Assembly (NCBI GenBank): GCA_021798735.1
Contig: JAJZCA010000005.1
Coordinates: 1-32,919, forward strand
Direction of reading: 5' to 3'
DNA: 32,919 nucleotides
DNA from: Acidobacteriota bacterium
GTDB lineage: Bacteria > Acidobacteriota > Terriglobia > Terriglobales > Acidobacteriaceae
Position 1 is the stretch's first letter. The number at the start of each line of letters is the position of its first letter. The notes beneath the pieces are model-generated. The model did no database searches. It was not told where the DNA came from and saw only the letters and a program-made list of their open reading frames with translations. Of this stretch, positions 8,806-18,263 are shown piece by piece. Both the position numbers and the translations under genes were made by a program.

Positions 8806-10290
8806 ATGAGTCCGTCCTTCAAATCGCCGTGGGAAAAATCGCCAGGGAGTTCGCGTCAACCGGCCACGTCCGGCAGCTCACGCCCGCAGATGGACCTTCT
8901 GTTTCCAGCCAGCGCTTCGGCTGCACAAGCCGGCGATTTCGTGCGACCGCCATGGAAAGTGCATGAGCTGGTCTTCGAGATCCGTGGCCACGTGGAGAAG
9001 GAATATCGCGATTTAAGGGTGGAGGGAGAGATTTCGAATCTTCGCCAGGCTTCCTCCGGGCACGTCTATTTCACCTTGAAGGATGATCGAAGCCAGTTGC
9101 CCGTCGTGCTGTTTCGAGGCAAAGCGCGGCTGCTGAAATTCACTCCGAAAGATGGCCTGGAAGTGCAGGTACGCGGCGGCATCTCGGTGTACGAGGATCG
9201 GGGGCAATTGCAACTCGTCGCCGAATCCATGGAACCGCGCGGCAAGGGATCATTGCAGGTCGCATTTGAACAGCTCTACGCCTTGCTGAAAGAAGAAGGA
9301 CTGTTCCAGTCGGAAAGAAAACGTTCGCTGCCAATGTACCCGCGCACCATCGGTGTGATTACGTCGCAAAAGGGCGCCGTCATCCACGACATTCTGAACG
9401 TGCTTGCGCGTCGTCATTCCAGAGCGCATGTTCTGTTGTATCCGGTGGCCGTGCAGGGAGAAGCGGCGGCCAGCGACATTGTCAACGCCCTGGCATGGTT
9501 CCAGAAAAACCCTTGCGTGGATGTGCTTGTCGTGGCGCGCGGCGGCGGCTCTCCAGAAGATTTGGCGGCCTTCAACAACGAAGGTGTTGCGCGGGCAATT
9601 TCCGGATCGGCAATTCCGGTGGTCTCCGCAGTTGGTCATGAAACAGACTTTACGATTGCAGATTTCGTAGCGGATTTGCGCGCTCCAACGCCCTCAATTG
9701 CCGCGGAAATTATCACGGACGCGCAATATCGCGTGGAAGAGTATCTGGAGCTGTTGGCGGCGCGTCTGGAACGGTCCGTCCGTTATCAGCGGATGCGAGC
9801 GCGGGAACGGTTTGCGCAGTTAAATGCATCCGCCGTCTTTGCGGGAGTTCAGCATGGTTTGGCGCGCCGTCAGCAGCGCGTCGATGAGTTGCGTTTTCGT
9901 CTGGAGTCGTCGTGCGAGAAGATCTCTGCTGCTGCCGGTCAGCGGATCGCCGTTGCGCAAGCGAATTTAATGCGGCAGGATGTTCGCAGGCAGATGACGC
10001 TTCACGGAGAACGTCTGCGCGCGTTGCAGATAGGGTTAGGCCGCGCCTGGAATGCGTACTCGGAACGTTGCCGGACTCGATGCAGCCGTGGCGCCGACCG
10101 ACTGTGGGCGCTTTCGCCGCTCGCCGTGCTTGATCGCGGCTACGCATTGGTGTATGACGGCAGTGGAAGTCTTATCAAGACGTCGGAAAGTCTGCATCCG
10201 GACGACGCGTTACGGCTACGGTTCGCCCACGGGCAAGCGCATGCAACAGTCGTTAGTCTTGAGACAGCAAAGAAAAAGAATGACAATTAA
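8806..10290 (+). CDS. xseA: Exodeoxyribonuclease VII large subunit
   Basis: N-terminal OB fold (VEGEISNLRQASSGHVYFTLKDDRSQLPVVLFRGKA), RTIGVITSQKGAVIHDILNVLARR, RGGGSPEDLAAFNNE, PVVSAVGHETDFTIADFVADLRAPTPSIAAE. The 749-aa ORF is trimmed to ATG 8806. Confidence 0.93.
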   Translation: MSPSFKSPWEKSPGSSRQPATSGSSRPQMDLLFPASASAAQAGDFVRPPWKVHELVFEIRGHVEKEYRDLRVEGEISNLRQASSGHVYFTLKDDRSQLPVVLFRGKARLLKFTPKDGLEVQVRGGISVYEDRGQLQLVAESMEPRGKGSLQVAFEQLYALLKEEGLFQSERKRSLPMYPRTIGVITSQKGAVIHDILNVLARRHSRAHVLLYPVAVQGEAAASDIVNALAWFQKNPCVDVLVVARGGGSPEDLAAFNNEGVARAISGSAIPVVSAVGHETDFTIADFVADLRAPTPSIAAEIITDAQYRVEEYLELLAARLERSVRYQRMRARERFAQLNASAVFAGVQHGLARRQQRVDELRFRLESSCEKISAAAGQRIAVAQANLMRQDVRRQMTLHGERLRALQIGLGRAWNAYSERCRTRCSRGADRLWALSPLAVLDRGYALVYDGSGSLIKTSESLHPDDALRLRFAHGQAHATVVSLETAKKKNDN

Positions 10291-10300
10291 ACGGGATCCG

Positions 10301-11650
10301 ATGAGAAAACTTTTTGGAACGGATGGAATTCGCGGGGTCGCCGGACAGTTTCCGCTGGACAGAAAAACTGTGTATGCAATCGGCCTGGCTGTTGCGCATT
10401 CGCTGCGCAAACAACGCCGGAATCCGCATGTGCTGGTCGGCATGGATACCCGCGAATCGAGCACGGATATTGCTGCCCTGCTCACTCATGGTCTCCGTCA
10501 AGGCGGCGCGGAGGCCACCAGCGCCGGCGTGATTCCCACACCCGGCGTAGCGTACCTGGCGCGTATTCGTGGATTTGACGCGGGCGTGGTTGTCTCCGCT
10601 TCGCACAATCCCTGGCAAGACAACGGGATCAAGATTTTTGGCGGCGACGGCTACAAACTGGCAGACGCAGTTGAACTCGCGATTGAGAATGAAATCTTTG
10701 CCCGGCTTTCGCAGCCGCATGATCCTGATATTTCAACGACGGTTGCGCCGGAAGTGGACCCATCCTTGCCCGCTGCTTACATCGACTTCTTGCGCAGCCA
10801 GGTTCCCGATTTGCGTCTGGATGGAAGAACTATTGTCGTAGATTGCGCGAATGGCGCAGCCAGCGCAATTGCGCCGCCATTACTGGCCCACTTTGGCGGC
10901 AATATCCTGCTGACCCATACTTCTCCCAATGGTCGCAATATCAACGAGCATTGCGGCGCGCTGCACCCGGAGGTCGTCGCAAAAGAAGTGGTGGCGCGCC
11001 AAGCCGATCTCGGCATGACTTTTGACGGCGATGCAGACCGCGCGATGTTTGCCGATGAACATGGAAAAGTGGTCAATGGCGATGCTGTGCTGCTGATCGG
11101 GGCACGCGATTTGCACGCTCGCAATCGGCTCAGCAAGAATCTTGTCGTCGCCACGACCATGTCGAACATGGGCCTGGAAGCCGCGCTGCGAACCAATGAG
11201 ATAAAAATGCTGCGCGCTCCCGTGGGTGACAAGTATGTGCTGGAGGAGATGCAGAAGCATGGGGCCATTCTGGGGGGTGAACAGTCCGGCCACATGCTCT
11301 TCCTGGATCGCAGCACAACTGGCGATGGCATGCTGACGGCGTTGATAGTTCTGGACATTCTGCAGCGTTCCGGCGGACCGCTATCGCAGCTAACCAAGGA
11401 TTTAAAGGTGTTTCCGCAGGTGATTGTAAATGTGCGCGTGCGGGAAAAGCATCCCCTTGAGACGCTGCCGACTGTTGTTGCCGCAATTCATGACGCAGAG
11501 ACCGAACTGCACGGCAATGGTCGAGTGGTGATTCGCTATTCCGGGACTGAAGCGCTGGCGCGGATCATGATTGAGGCAGAATCCGAGCAAGTGATGCAAC
11601 ACCATGCCGAACGCATTGCGGAAGCGATTCGGGCGGAGTTGGGTGTCTGA
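10301..11650 (+). CDS. glmM: Phosphoglucosamine mutase
   Basis: MRKLFGTDGIRGVAGQFPL, phosphoserine loop VVVSASHNPWQDNGIKIFGG, metal loop TFDGDADR, GGEQSGHM, IRYSGTE. Confidence 0.95.
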   Translation: MRKLFGTDGIRGVAGQFPLDRKTVYAIGLAVAHSLRKQRRNPHVLVGMDTRESSTDIAALLTHGLRQGGAEATSAGVIPTPGVAYLARIRGFDAGVVVSASHNPWQDNGIKIFGGDGYKLADAVELAIENEIFARLSQPHDPDISTTVAPEVDPSLPAAYIDFLRSQVPDLRLDGRTIVVDCANGAASAIAPPLLAHFGGNILLTHTSPNGRNINEHCGALHPEVVAKEVVARQADLGMTFDGDADRAMFADEHGKVVNGDAVLLIGARDLHARNRLSKNLVVATTMSNMGLEAALRTNEIKMLRAPVGDKYVLEEMQKHGAILGGEQSGHMLFLDRSTTGDGMLTALIVLDILQRSGGPLSQLTKDLKVFPQVIVNVRVREKHPLETLPTVVAAIHDAETELHGNGRVVIRYSGTEALARIMIEAESEQVMQHHAERIAEAIRAELGV

Positions 11651-11827
11651 CGGATCTTTCGGGGCGAAAAACTGGAAGCGACAACTCATCTTCAATCAAC
11701 CGCTTGCCCGCGGTTTTACGCTCTTCCCCCGCAGGAAGATCCGTCGGTGTGGATTTGAGGAGCGATCCCAAAGCCGCAGTCTCCAGGTTTTCTATTGTCG
11801 TAGAAGCATTCTTTTGCTTGCGCCTGC

Positions 11828-12790
11828 TCACGACTTGGGTTTGAACCTGGATCGCGCATGACTGAGTGCGAAGTAATGCCGGGCGTGAGCCACATCCTTG
11901 CCAATCTGCGCCTTCAGCGCATCGGGAGACGGCCACGCGATTTCTGCGCGAATGCGGTCGAGGAAGCGAAGCCGCAACTGCGTGTTCTCGTCCAGCGAGA
12001 TGGGATGAAAGTCAAGGACATGGGTCTCCACCGCAAACGATTCCTCGCCGAAGGTGGGCCGGTTGCCGACATTGGTGACAGACTCGAATCGTTCTCCATT
12101 GATTTCCAGGCAAGTGGTGTACACGCCGTTGGCCGGCAGCAGTTCCTTATAGGGAGCAAGGTTGATGGTGGGAACGGTGTATCGCGATCCGTAGCCGCGG
12201 CCGGGCGCCGGCGCAGAAAAAATCTCAAATGGCCGACCCAGTAGTTGGCGTGCCGCGCGCATGTTCCCCATCGCGATTGCAGCTCTCACGATACTGCTGG
12301 ACACAACGGTCCCTCGTCGTTGAGTCGGGGCATGTACGCGGACCTTGAATCCGAATTCCTCGCCTAGAGAGGACAGTGCGCGTACATCCGCGCCGGCGTC
12401 CGCGCCAAAACGAAAATTTTCTCCCTCATGGACTTCAATCGCTTTCAGCGCATCCTGAAGAACCGTGCGGGCAAACTCCCGCGCTGTCAGTCGAGAAAGC
12501 GCTTGGGTAAATGGAAGAACGAGCGCAGCGTCGATGCCGGTCTGCGTCAGCAAGTCGATCTTTTGTTCTTGTGGGGTAATCAGGCGGAGCGGTGTCTGCG
12601 GTCGAACGACGCGGACCGGGTGAGGGTCGAAGGTCACGGCGACAGAGCGGGCATGAAGAGCGCTCGCTCGTGCCATCATGTCCTGGATGACAGCCTGATG
12701 CCCGCAGTGCACGCCATCGAAATTCCCAATGGTCACAATGGACGGGCCAAAACCGGCAGGAAGTTCCTCAACGGAATGGAAGATTTGCAT
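11828..12790 (-). CDS. ribF: Bifunctional riboflavin kinase / FAD synthetase
   Basis: TIGNFDGVHCGHQAVI, TFDPHPVRV, FRFGADAGADV, RPFEI, GRGYGSRYTVPTINL, NVGNRPTFGEE. Confidence 0.93.
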   Translation of the reverse strand: MQIFHSVEELPAGFGPSIVTIGNFDGVHCGHQAVIQDMMARASALHARSVAVTFDPHPVRVVRPQTPLRLITPQEQKIDLLTQTGIDAALVLPFTQALSRLTAREFARTVLQDALKAIEVHEGENFRFGADAGADVRALSSLGEEFGFKVRVHAPTQRRGTVVSSSIVRAAIAMGNMRAARQLLGRPFEIFSAPAPGRGYGSRYTVPTINLAPYKELLPANGVYTTCLEINGERFESVTNVGNRPTFGEESFAVETHVLDFHPISLDENTQLRLRFLDRIRAEIAWPSPDALKAQIGKDVAHARHYFALSHARSRFKPKS

Positions 12791-12792
12791 GG

Positions 12793-13575
12793 CTATAGCT
12801 CGATGGGAATGCGAAGCCCGTCATAAGCCATGTGGACGTGGGCGGGGAGTTCATTTTCAGTTTCGACGTGTCCCAGGTCGTGAGCAATATGTGTGAAATA
12901 GGCTAGTCTCGGGCGGATTTTTTCCACGAACTTCAAGGATGTTTCAAGATTCGAATGGCTGGGGTGCGGTGTCCGCCGCAATGCGTCGACAATCAGAACG
13001 TCCAAATCCTGTAACAGCGCGAAACTTGTCTCTGGGATATCGCTCATATCCGTCAAATAGGCTGCGTTCCCGAAGCGGAAGCCCACGGTTTTGAGGGTGC
13101 CGTGTACCAAAGGAACAGTCGCGAACTCGGCGCCGAAGATGCGTGTGTACTCCTTCAGCGGACGAAGCTCTACGCGGGCTTTGTAAGGATACTTGTTGTC
13201 CTCGGAAAATGTGTACGCGAAGACTTGCTGCAGCACCTGTGTGGTGGTCTGGTCTGCGTAGAGCGGAATTTTACGGAGATTCTTGAAGCTGAGCGGCCGC
13301 AGATCGTCAAGTCCGAGGATGTGGTCGGCGTGCGCATGTGTGTACAACACGGCGTCAATGGTGTGCAGATTTTCGCGCAAGGCCTGTTGACGAAAGTCGG
13401 GGCCAGTATCGATCAACACGCACCGCTCGCTGTCGCCGTCGCGGAACAGAACGATGATCGAGGGCCGCATGCGCCTGTCTCTGGGATCGATCGAAGTACA
13501 GACCGCGCAGCCGCATCCCAGCGTCGGAACTCCCATCGAGGTGCCGCTGCCTAAGAAAACGATCTCTGCTTGCAT
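12793..13575 (-). CDS. MBL-fold metal-dependent hydrolase, PhnP-like
   Basis: FLGSGTSMGVPTLGCGCAVC, THAHADHILGLDDLRPL, DALRRTPHPSHSNLETSL; PhnP/RNase Z-like beta-lactamase fold. Confidence 0.88.
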   Translation of the reverse strand: MQAEIVFLGSGTSMGVPTLGCGCAVCTSIDPRDRRMRPSIIVLFRDGDSERCVLIDTGPDFRQQALRENLHTIDAVLYTHAHADHILGLDDLRPLSFKNLRKIPLYADQTTTQVLQQVFAYTFSEDNKYPYKARVELRPLKEYTRIFGAEFATVPLVHGTLKTVGFRFGNAAYLTDMSDIPETSFALLQDLDVLIVDALRRTPHPSHSNLETSLKFVEKIRPRLAYFTHIAHDLGHVETENELPAHVHMAYDGLRIPIEL

Positions 13576-13620
13576 TTGGACTTTCTCATTGCGGGTTCAA
13601 GCTTGCAAAAACTGCTCCGT

Positions 13621-14253
13621 TTACTTGCGCCCGGACGGTTGCTGTTGCGGGGATTTTGCCGCATTGCGCGCAATGGCGTTCGTAATCTCCAGGAACATCA
13701 TGCGCAGCTCGAACAGGGCGCTTTCCAGCAGGCGCTGCTCGTTCGCAGTCAGGTTTCCCTTGGTTTTTTCCGCCAGCACGCCCAGCAAATCGATGGTCTG
13801 GCGCGCACCCATCAAATCGATGCGGGGCTTCTCTCCGGGTTGCGTGCCTGCGCCCATGCTCATCATGGCTGTCATGTACATAGACTGAACCAGATGATCG
13901 AAAACAACCGGTCCGAGATGAGAGGAATCCGGTGCCTTGGCGCGCAACATCTCATCGAGTTGTTGTGTGGTCTCCTGGTAGGCGGCATGGGACTCCGCAC
14001 TTTCCTTTGCCGTTGGTCCTTCCGGTAACGGCTGTTCCGATGCGACGTTTTCACCAGGACGAGCTTGCGTAGCCGGGCTCCCAGTTGTGCTGGATTCCGC
14101 CGGCTCTGTTGCGACGGCTACCGGTTGTGGGGTTTCAGACTGCCGCCGTTTTTGTTCTTCGGCTTCGCTTTCCGCGACACCTGGACGAATTTCTCCATCG
14201 GAAGAAATCTTGCGGCGATCGGTAAATGTAACCTGTGGTTCTTTTTCTGACAT
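13621..14253 (-). CDS. DUF1844 domain-containing protein
   Basis: C-terminal FDHLVQSMYMTAMMSMG...LMGARQTIDLLGVLAEKTKGNLTANEQRLLESALFELRMMFLEI fits DUF1844; the N-terminus is low-complexity. Confidence 0.8.
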   Translation of the reverse strand: MSEKEPQVTFTDRRKISSDGEIRPGVAESEAEEQKRRQSETPQPVAVATEPAESSTTGSPATQARPGENVASEQPLPEGPTAKESAESHAAYQETTQQLDEMLRAKAPDSSHLGPVVFDHLVQSMYMTAMMSMGAGTQPGEKPRIDLMGARQTIDLLGVLAEKTKGNLTANEQRLLESALFELRMMFLEITNAIARNAAKSPQQQPSGRK

Positions 14254-14305
14254 AAGACAACTCTTTTCGTTGTTATAAAATTTCTCGACTCACCGTCATA
14301 GTTCC

Positions 14306-15493
14306 TTAAGGCTGGACTGCCTCGCCGATGAAGTCAAATGGAAGCGGCGACGGGTTCGCAACGGTTTCACCGGCCATCAATGCAAGCCCGCGTTCCAGTG
14401 CCTCGCGACGGATGCTGCCCAAAGCAACCACTCGCTCGCCCGTCTTCGGCAGTACGACCCGAGTGATGCTGGTGATTTCGCCGACAGCCTTACCGTCGGC
14501 GAGCAGCGGCGTTCCCGGTGACACGTTCGCATCCGCAAGCACAAAGCCAGTCAAGACCCGGTGCACATTTCCGCGGGAATGAATTCGTTCGACAATTTCC
14601 TGTCCCAGATAGCAGCCCTTCGTGAAATGAAGCGCGCGCATCTGGTTGGTTTCCTGCGGCAAGTCTTTGCCGGTGATGTCGACCGAGTACGCCGGGGTGC
14701 CCTCAAGAATTCGCAATTGCTCAACGGACTCCGCCCCGCAAGGTACAGCGCCTGCATCTGTCAAAGCGTTCCATAGGTCGGATACATACTCCTGTTCCAG
14801 CCAAATTTCATAGCGCGGAACCAGGGGGCAGTGGGCCGCAACCGTAACGACACGACGGCCTTGCCAGGTTACTTCGGATATGTGTAGGGGCGAAGAGGGA
14901 ACCGGCAATCCGGCTTTGATTGTTTTCGCAGCGGCATGCGGCCCGGCGACTCCAATTGCGGTCCACTGGGGCTGCAGATCGAGAGCCACGTCATCCATAA
15001 TGATGTAGTGGTCCAGGAAGGCGGTCAGCGTTTCAACCTGGGACGTGTCGGTTTCGAGCCAAAGCGAATCTGCGCGGCGATAGACATCCAGGTCGCCCTG
15101 AATGCGGCCCTGCGCATTGAGCACGAAGGCATAGCAACCGGTATTCTCCTCCAGGCCACTTACAAAATTTGTGACCATGCCATTTAGCCAGCGCACGCGG
15201 TCCTCCCCGGTACAGCGGAGAAAACGTCGCCAACCGAGACTGTAGACGCCGACGGAGTTGAGAAGTGCAGCCAGCTCGTCAGACGGGTTTGAAAATGTTG
15301 CAGTGGTTTCTGCGCCGCGATATTGCCGATGGGGCAGGGAACTCGACCTCACCACGGCATCCGTTAACGGAGTTGCCTGAGCAGTGGCCGTCATGGTGGT
15401 GGCCGCCGCGTCGGCTGTCGTTCCGCCCAAGGGGCCAGGAGTCGTTGACCCGCTGGAAGCTGTTTCGAATCGATTGGGGGTGGAATTGCTCAT
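14306..15493 (-). CDS. YgfZ/GcvT family folate-binding protein (Fe-S cluster maintenance type)
   Basis: KGCYLGQEIVERIHSRGNVHRVLTGF signature plus GcvT-like N-terminal fold. Start set at MSNSTPNRF. Confidence 0.85.
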   Translation of the reverse strand: MSNSTPNRFETASSGSTTPGPLGGTTADAAATTMTATAQATPLTDAVVRSSSLPHRQYRGAETTATFSNPSDELAALLNSVGVYSLGWRRFLRCTGEDRVRWLNGMVTNFVSGLEENTGCYAFVLNAQGRIQGDLDVYRRADSLWLETDTSQVETLTAFLDHYIIMDDVALDLQPQWTAIGVAGPHAAAKTIKAGLPVPSSPLHISEVTWQGRRVVTVAAHCPLVPRYEIWLEQEYVSDLWNALTDAGAVPCGAESVEQLRILEGTPAYSVDITGKDLPQETNQMRALHFTKGCYLGQEIVERIHSRGNVHRVLTGFVLADANVSPGTPLLADGKAVGEITSITRVVLPKTGERVVALGSIRREALERGLALMAGETVANPSPLPFDFIGEAVQP

Positions 15494-15576
15494 AGAGGCA
15501 CGTGTACAACGTCTCACAAAGGTACACTCCAAATTATAGCGGGGATGCAGAATCAGCCCTGCCTCGAAGAGGTTTG

Positions 15577-17301
15577 ATGAAGGTTGACAAATGTTGGCCG
15601 GATCACGATCTGGCCCAATGCCTAAGACAGTATTTTCGACATCATAGATTGCGGTGTCTGGCAATAAGTTGGTTAGGAGTTTTGATCTGCCTGCCGTTTC
15701 CGGTCTTGCGACCTGGACTGTGGGCCCAGTCGGCGACTCCGCCGTCACCACCGCCCATAACGTCAGTACCCCGCGCGACGGCCAAGCCTGCGAATCCTGC
15801 CAACCCAGCCGCGCCGACGCATATTACGCCGGAGCAGGCCCGGCAATTATTCAGCTCCGTCGATGCAGTTTTGCAGTTTGACAGCAAAGAGACCGGACTG
15901 CCTGTCTTGCAACCGGTGAAACGTCGCCTGGTGACTCGCGACGAAGTCGAGCAGTATCTGATGCGCCAATTGCACAATGACCGCGATGCGAAGCGGCTGC
16001 AACGGAGTGAACTTGTTTTGAAAAAGTTCGGCCTGCTCGATCGCGATTTTGAACTGAAGCCCTTCCTTATCCAACTGCTTCGTGAGCAGATTGCCGGCTA
16101 TTACGACGACAAGACCAAGACCGTGAATTTGCTGGATTGGATTCCGCCTGATGAGCAGAAGCCGGTTCTAGCCCATGAATTGACGCACGCGCTGCAAGAT
16201 CAACACATTCATCTGGAAAAATGGGACCGCGACACTGACCTGTCGATCGCAAAAAATGTGCGGCAGGATAACGAACACATCGCCACCGATGAAGAAGACA
16301 CAGTTCGCGACGCCGTAGTCGAAGGTCAGGCGATGGCTGTGTTCGTCAACTACATCCTGGCTCCCAGCGGAAAAAATCTTCTGACTGCGCCGCAACTTGC
16401 CGACAAAATGAATCAGGCGATGGGCGATACCGGCGATTCGCCGACGCTTGCCAATGCTCCGCTGTTGTTGCAGCAGTCCTTGATATTTCCCTACATCGAT
16501 GGCCTGGATTTTGTTCGCGCGGTGTGGACTGCCAAGGGAAAGCAAGCTGCGTTCGCCGGAATGCTGGACCATCCGCCATCTTCGACCTACGAAATCATGA
16601 CTCCCTCGGTGTATCTCCACCATGGGCCGGTGCCGCAACTGCGGATGCCCGACATTCACCCACTAATTGATCCGCAGTATCGGCCGTACGACATTGGAGT
16701 GATGGGCGAGTTCGATGTGCAGGTAATGGCGGAACTTTTCGGTGGGCACGCAGCGGCAGACGCACTGGCACCCGCATGGCGCGGGGGAATTTACTATACC
16801 GCGCAAACCAAGGCAGCGACGACCGCAAATGCGCGAAACTCTACCGCATCCCTGGCGCTGCTCTATTTGTCTCGATGGACGACTCCACAGGCCGCGCTCG
16901 CTTTCGCAAATCTTTACGCGTTGGAGATACCACGAAAATACGATCATGCTGTCATTGAACCGGCGAACGACACGGATACCGATACCTCAGATACACCCAT
17001 CGCTACGCGAATCTGGAATACTTCGGAGGGACCGGTACTGGTGGCAGTCTCGGGAAAAACAGTTTTCATCAGCGAAAGCTTCCCGATCGATCTGGCGCGC
17101 AAGCTCGAATTCGTCATGATGGGTAGCATTGTGGGCAGTGCCACCAGTGTGACCGTGCAGAACAACATGCCGCGAAAGGACTTGACGGCGGGTCTACGAC
17201 GATGGCTGTTCGTCTTATCGACTCCGCAGACGCTCAGTTCTCCACGGTATACTAACCCAGGCTCGGTTTTACCCCATAATGCGGGCCCTAAGGTGTATTG
17301 A
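15577..17301 (+). CDS. Exported protein with HELTH (HExxH-type) motif, putative metalloprotein of unknown function
   Basis: N-terminal hydrophobic segment, Pro-rich linker, LAHELTHALQDQHIHLEKW, and a later EGQAMAVF segment that could supply a third ligand. Confidence 0.65.
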   Translation: MKVDKCWPDHDLAQCLRQYFRHHRLRCLAISWLGVLICLPFPVLRPGLWAQSATPPSPPPITSVPRATAKPANPANPAAPTHITPEQARQLFSSVDAVLQFDSKETGLPVLQPVKRRLVTRDEVEQYLMRQLHNDRDAKRLQRSELVLKKFGLLDRDFELKPFLIQLLREQIAGYYDDKTKTVNLLDWIPPDEQKPVLAHELTHALQDQHIHLEKWDRDTDLSIAKNVRQDNEHIATDEEDTVRDAVVEGQAMAVFVNYILAPSGKNLLTAPQLADKMNQAMGDTGDSPTLANAPLLLQQSLIFPYIDGLDFVRAVWTAKGKQAAFAGMLDHPPSSTYEIMTPSVYLHHGPVPQLRMPDIHPLIDPQYRPYDIGVMGEFDVQVMAELFGGHAAADALAPAWRGGIYYTAQTKAATTANARNSTASLALLYLSRWTTPQAALAFANLYALEIPRKYDHAVIEPANDTDTDTSDTPIATRIWNTSEGPVLVAVSGKTVFISESFPIDLARKLEFVMMGSIVGSATSVTVQNNMPRKDLTAGLRRWLFVLSTPQTLSSPRYTNPGSVLPHNAGPKVY

Positions 17302-18221
17302 TGGCTAAGGAAGAAGGAGTACAGCCCAGGATGTTTCATGCAGAGATCGGGATTATCGGCGGAACCGGACTATATCATATGTCTGGACTGGCGAATGTGC
17401 ATGAGGAACAGATCAGCACACCATTCGGAGATCCCTCCGACTGGTTAACTTTTGGTGAGTTACATGGGCGCAAGGTAGCGTTTCTTGCGCGACATGGGCG
17501 GGGCCACGGCATTCTGCCTTCCGACATTAACTACAGGGCGAACATCTACGCGATGAAACAGGTTGGCGTGAATGCGATTCTTTCCATTTCCGCTGTCGGT
17601 TCGCTGAAGGAAGAACATAAACCGGGAACATTTCTTGTGCCGGATCAGTTCATCGACCGCACCTATGCGCGCCGCAGCACATTTTTCGGCCCCGACGTTG
17701 TTGCCCACGTGTCGATGGCCGATCCGGTGTGCCCGGATGTGGGCACCGCAATTATGGCGGCATGCGGCGTTCAAAATGTTCCTGCAACACGGGGCGGAAC
17801 CTACGTTTGCATCGAGGGTCCGCACTTTTCGACCAAGGCGGAGTCGAACCTGTACCGGTCGTGGGGCGCGGATGTAATCGGAATGACCAACATGCAGGAA
17901 GCGAAGCTGGCGCGTGAAGCTGAGATTTGTTATGGAAGTCTGGCTATGGTGACCGATTACGACTGCTGGCATCCCAGCCATGATTTCGTCACTACCGACC
18001 AGATTGTAGCCGTGCTAAATCAGAACAATGCGACCGCGCTGAAAGTGATGGACGCGGCCGTGGCAGCTCTGCCTGCAAATCGGCAATGCCATTGCCAGCA
18101 CTCGTTGAAAGACGCGATCTTGACCCGGCAGGCATTGATCTCCCTGGGCACTCGGCAGAAATTGCGCTTGCTACTCGATCGCTATTTGCAGCCGGCGAAT
18201 AAGTTGCTGGAAAAACCGTAA
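17301..18221 (+). CDS. mtnP: S-methyl-5'-thioadenosine phosphorylase
   Basis: IGIIGGTGLYHM, LARHGRGHGILPSDINYRANIYAMKQVGVNAILSISAVGSL, CIEGPHFSTKAES, VIGMTNMQEAKLAREAEICYGSLAMVTDYDCW. ATG overlaps the upstream TGA (TGATG). Confidence 0.93.
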   Translation: MAKEEGVQPRMFHAEIGIIGGTGLYHMSGLANVHEEQISTPFGDPSDWLTFGELHGRKVAFLARHGRGHGILPSDINYRANIYAMKQVGVNAILSISAVGSLKEEHKPGTFLVPDQFIDRTYARRSTFFGPDVVAHVSMADPVCPDVGTAIMAACGVQNVPATRGGTYVCIEGPHFSTKAESNLYRSWGADVIGMTNMQEAKLAREAEICYGSLAMVTDYDCWHPSHDFVTTDQIVAVLNQNNATALKVMDAAVAALPANRQCHCQHSLKDAILTRQALISLGTRQKLRLLLDRYLQPANKLLEKP

Positions 18222-18263
18222 GACGCACGCCCAAAACTCAAGTCAGGAAAGTCTTGTACGCTC

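Noticed and set aside
8041-10290. A 749-aa fusion of a response-regulator domain to XseA
   Set aside because: The middle part is out-of-frame sequence over the DUF2905 gene. XseA has its own ATG at 8806, and the receiver part is a pseudogene whose true C-terminus is in another frame.
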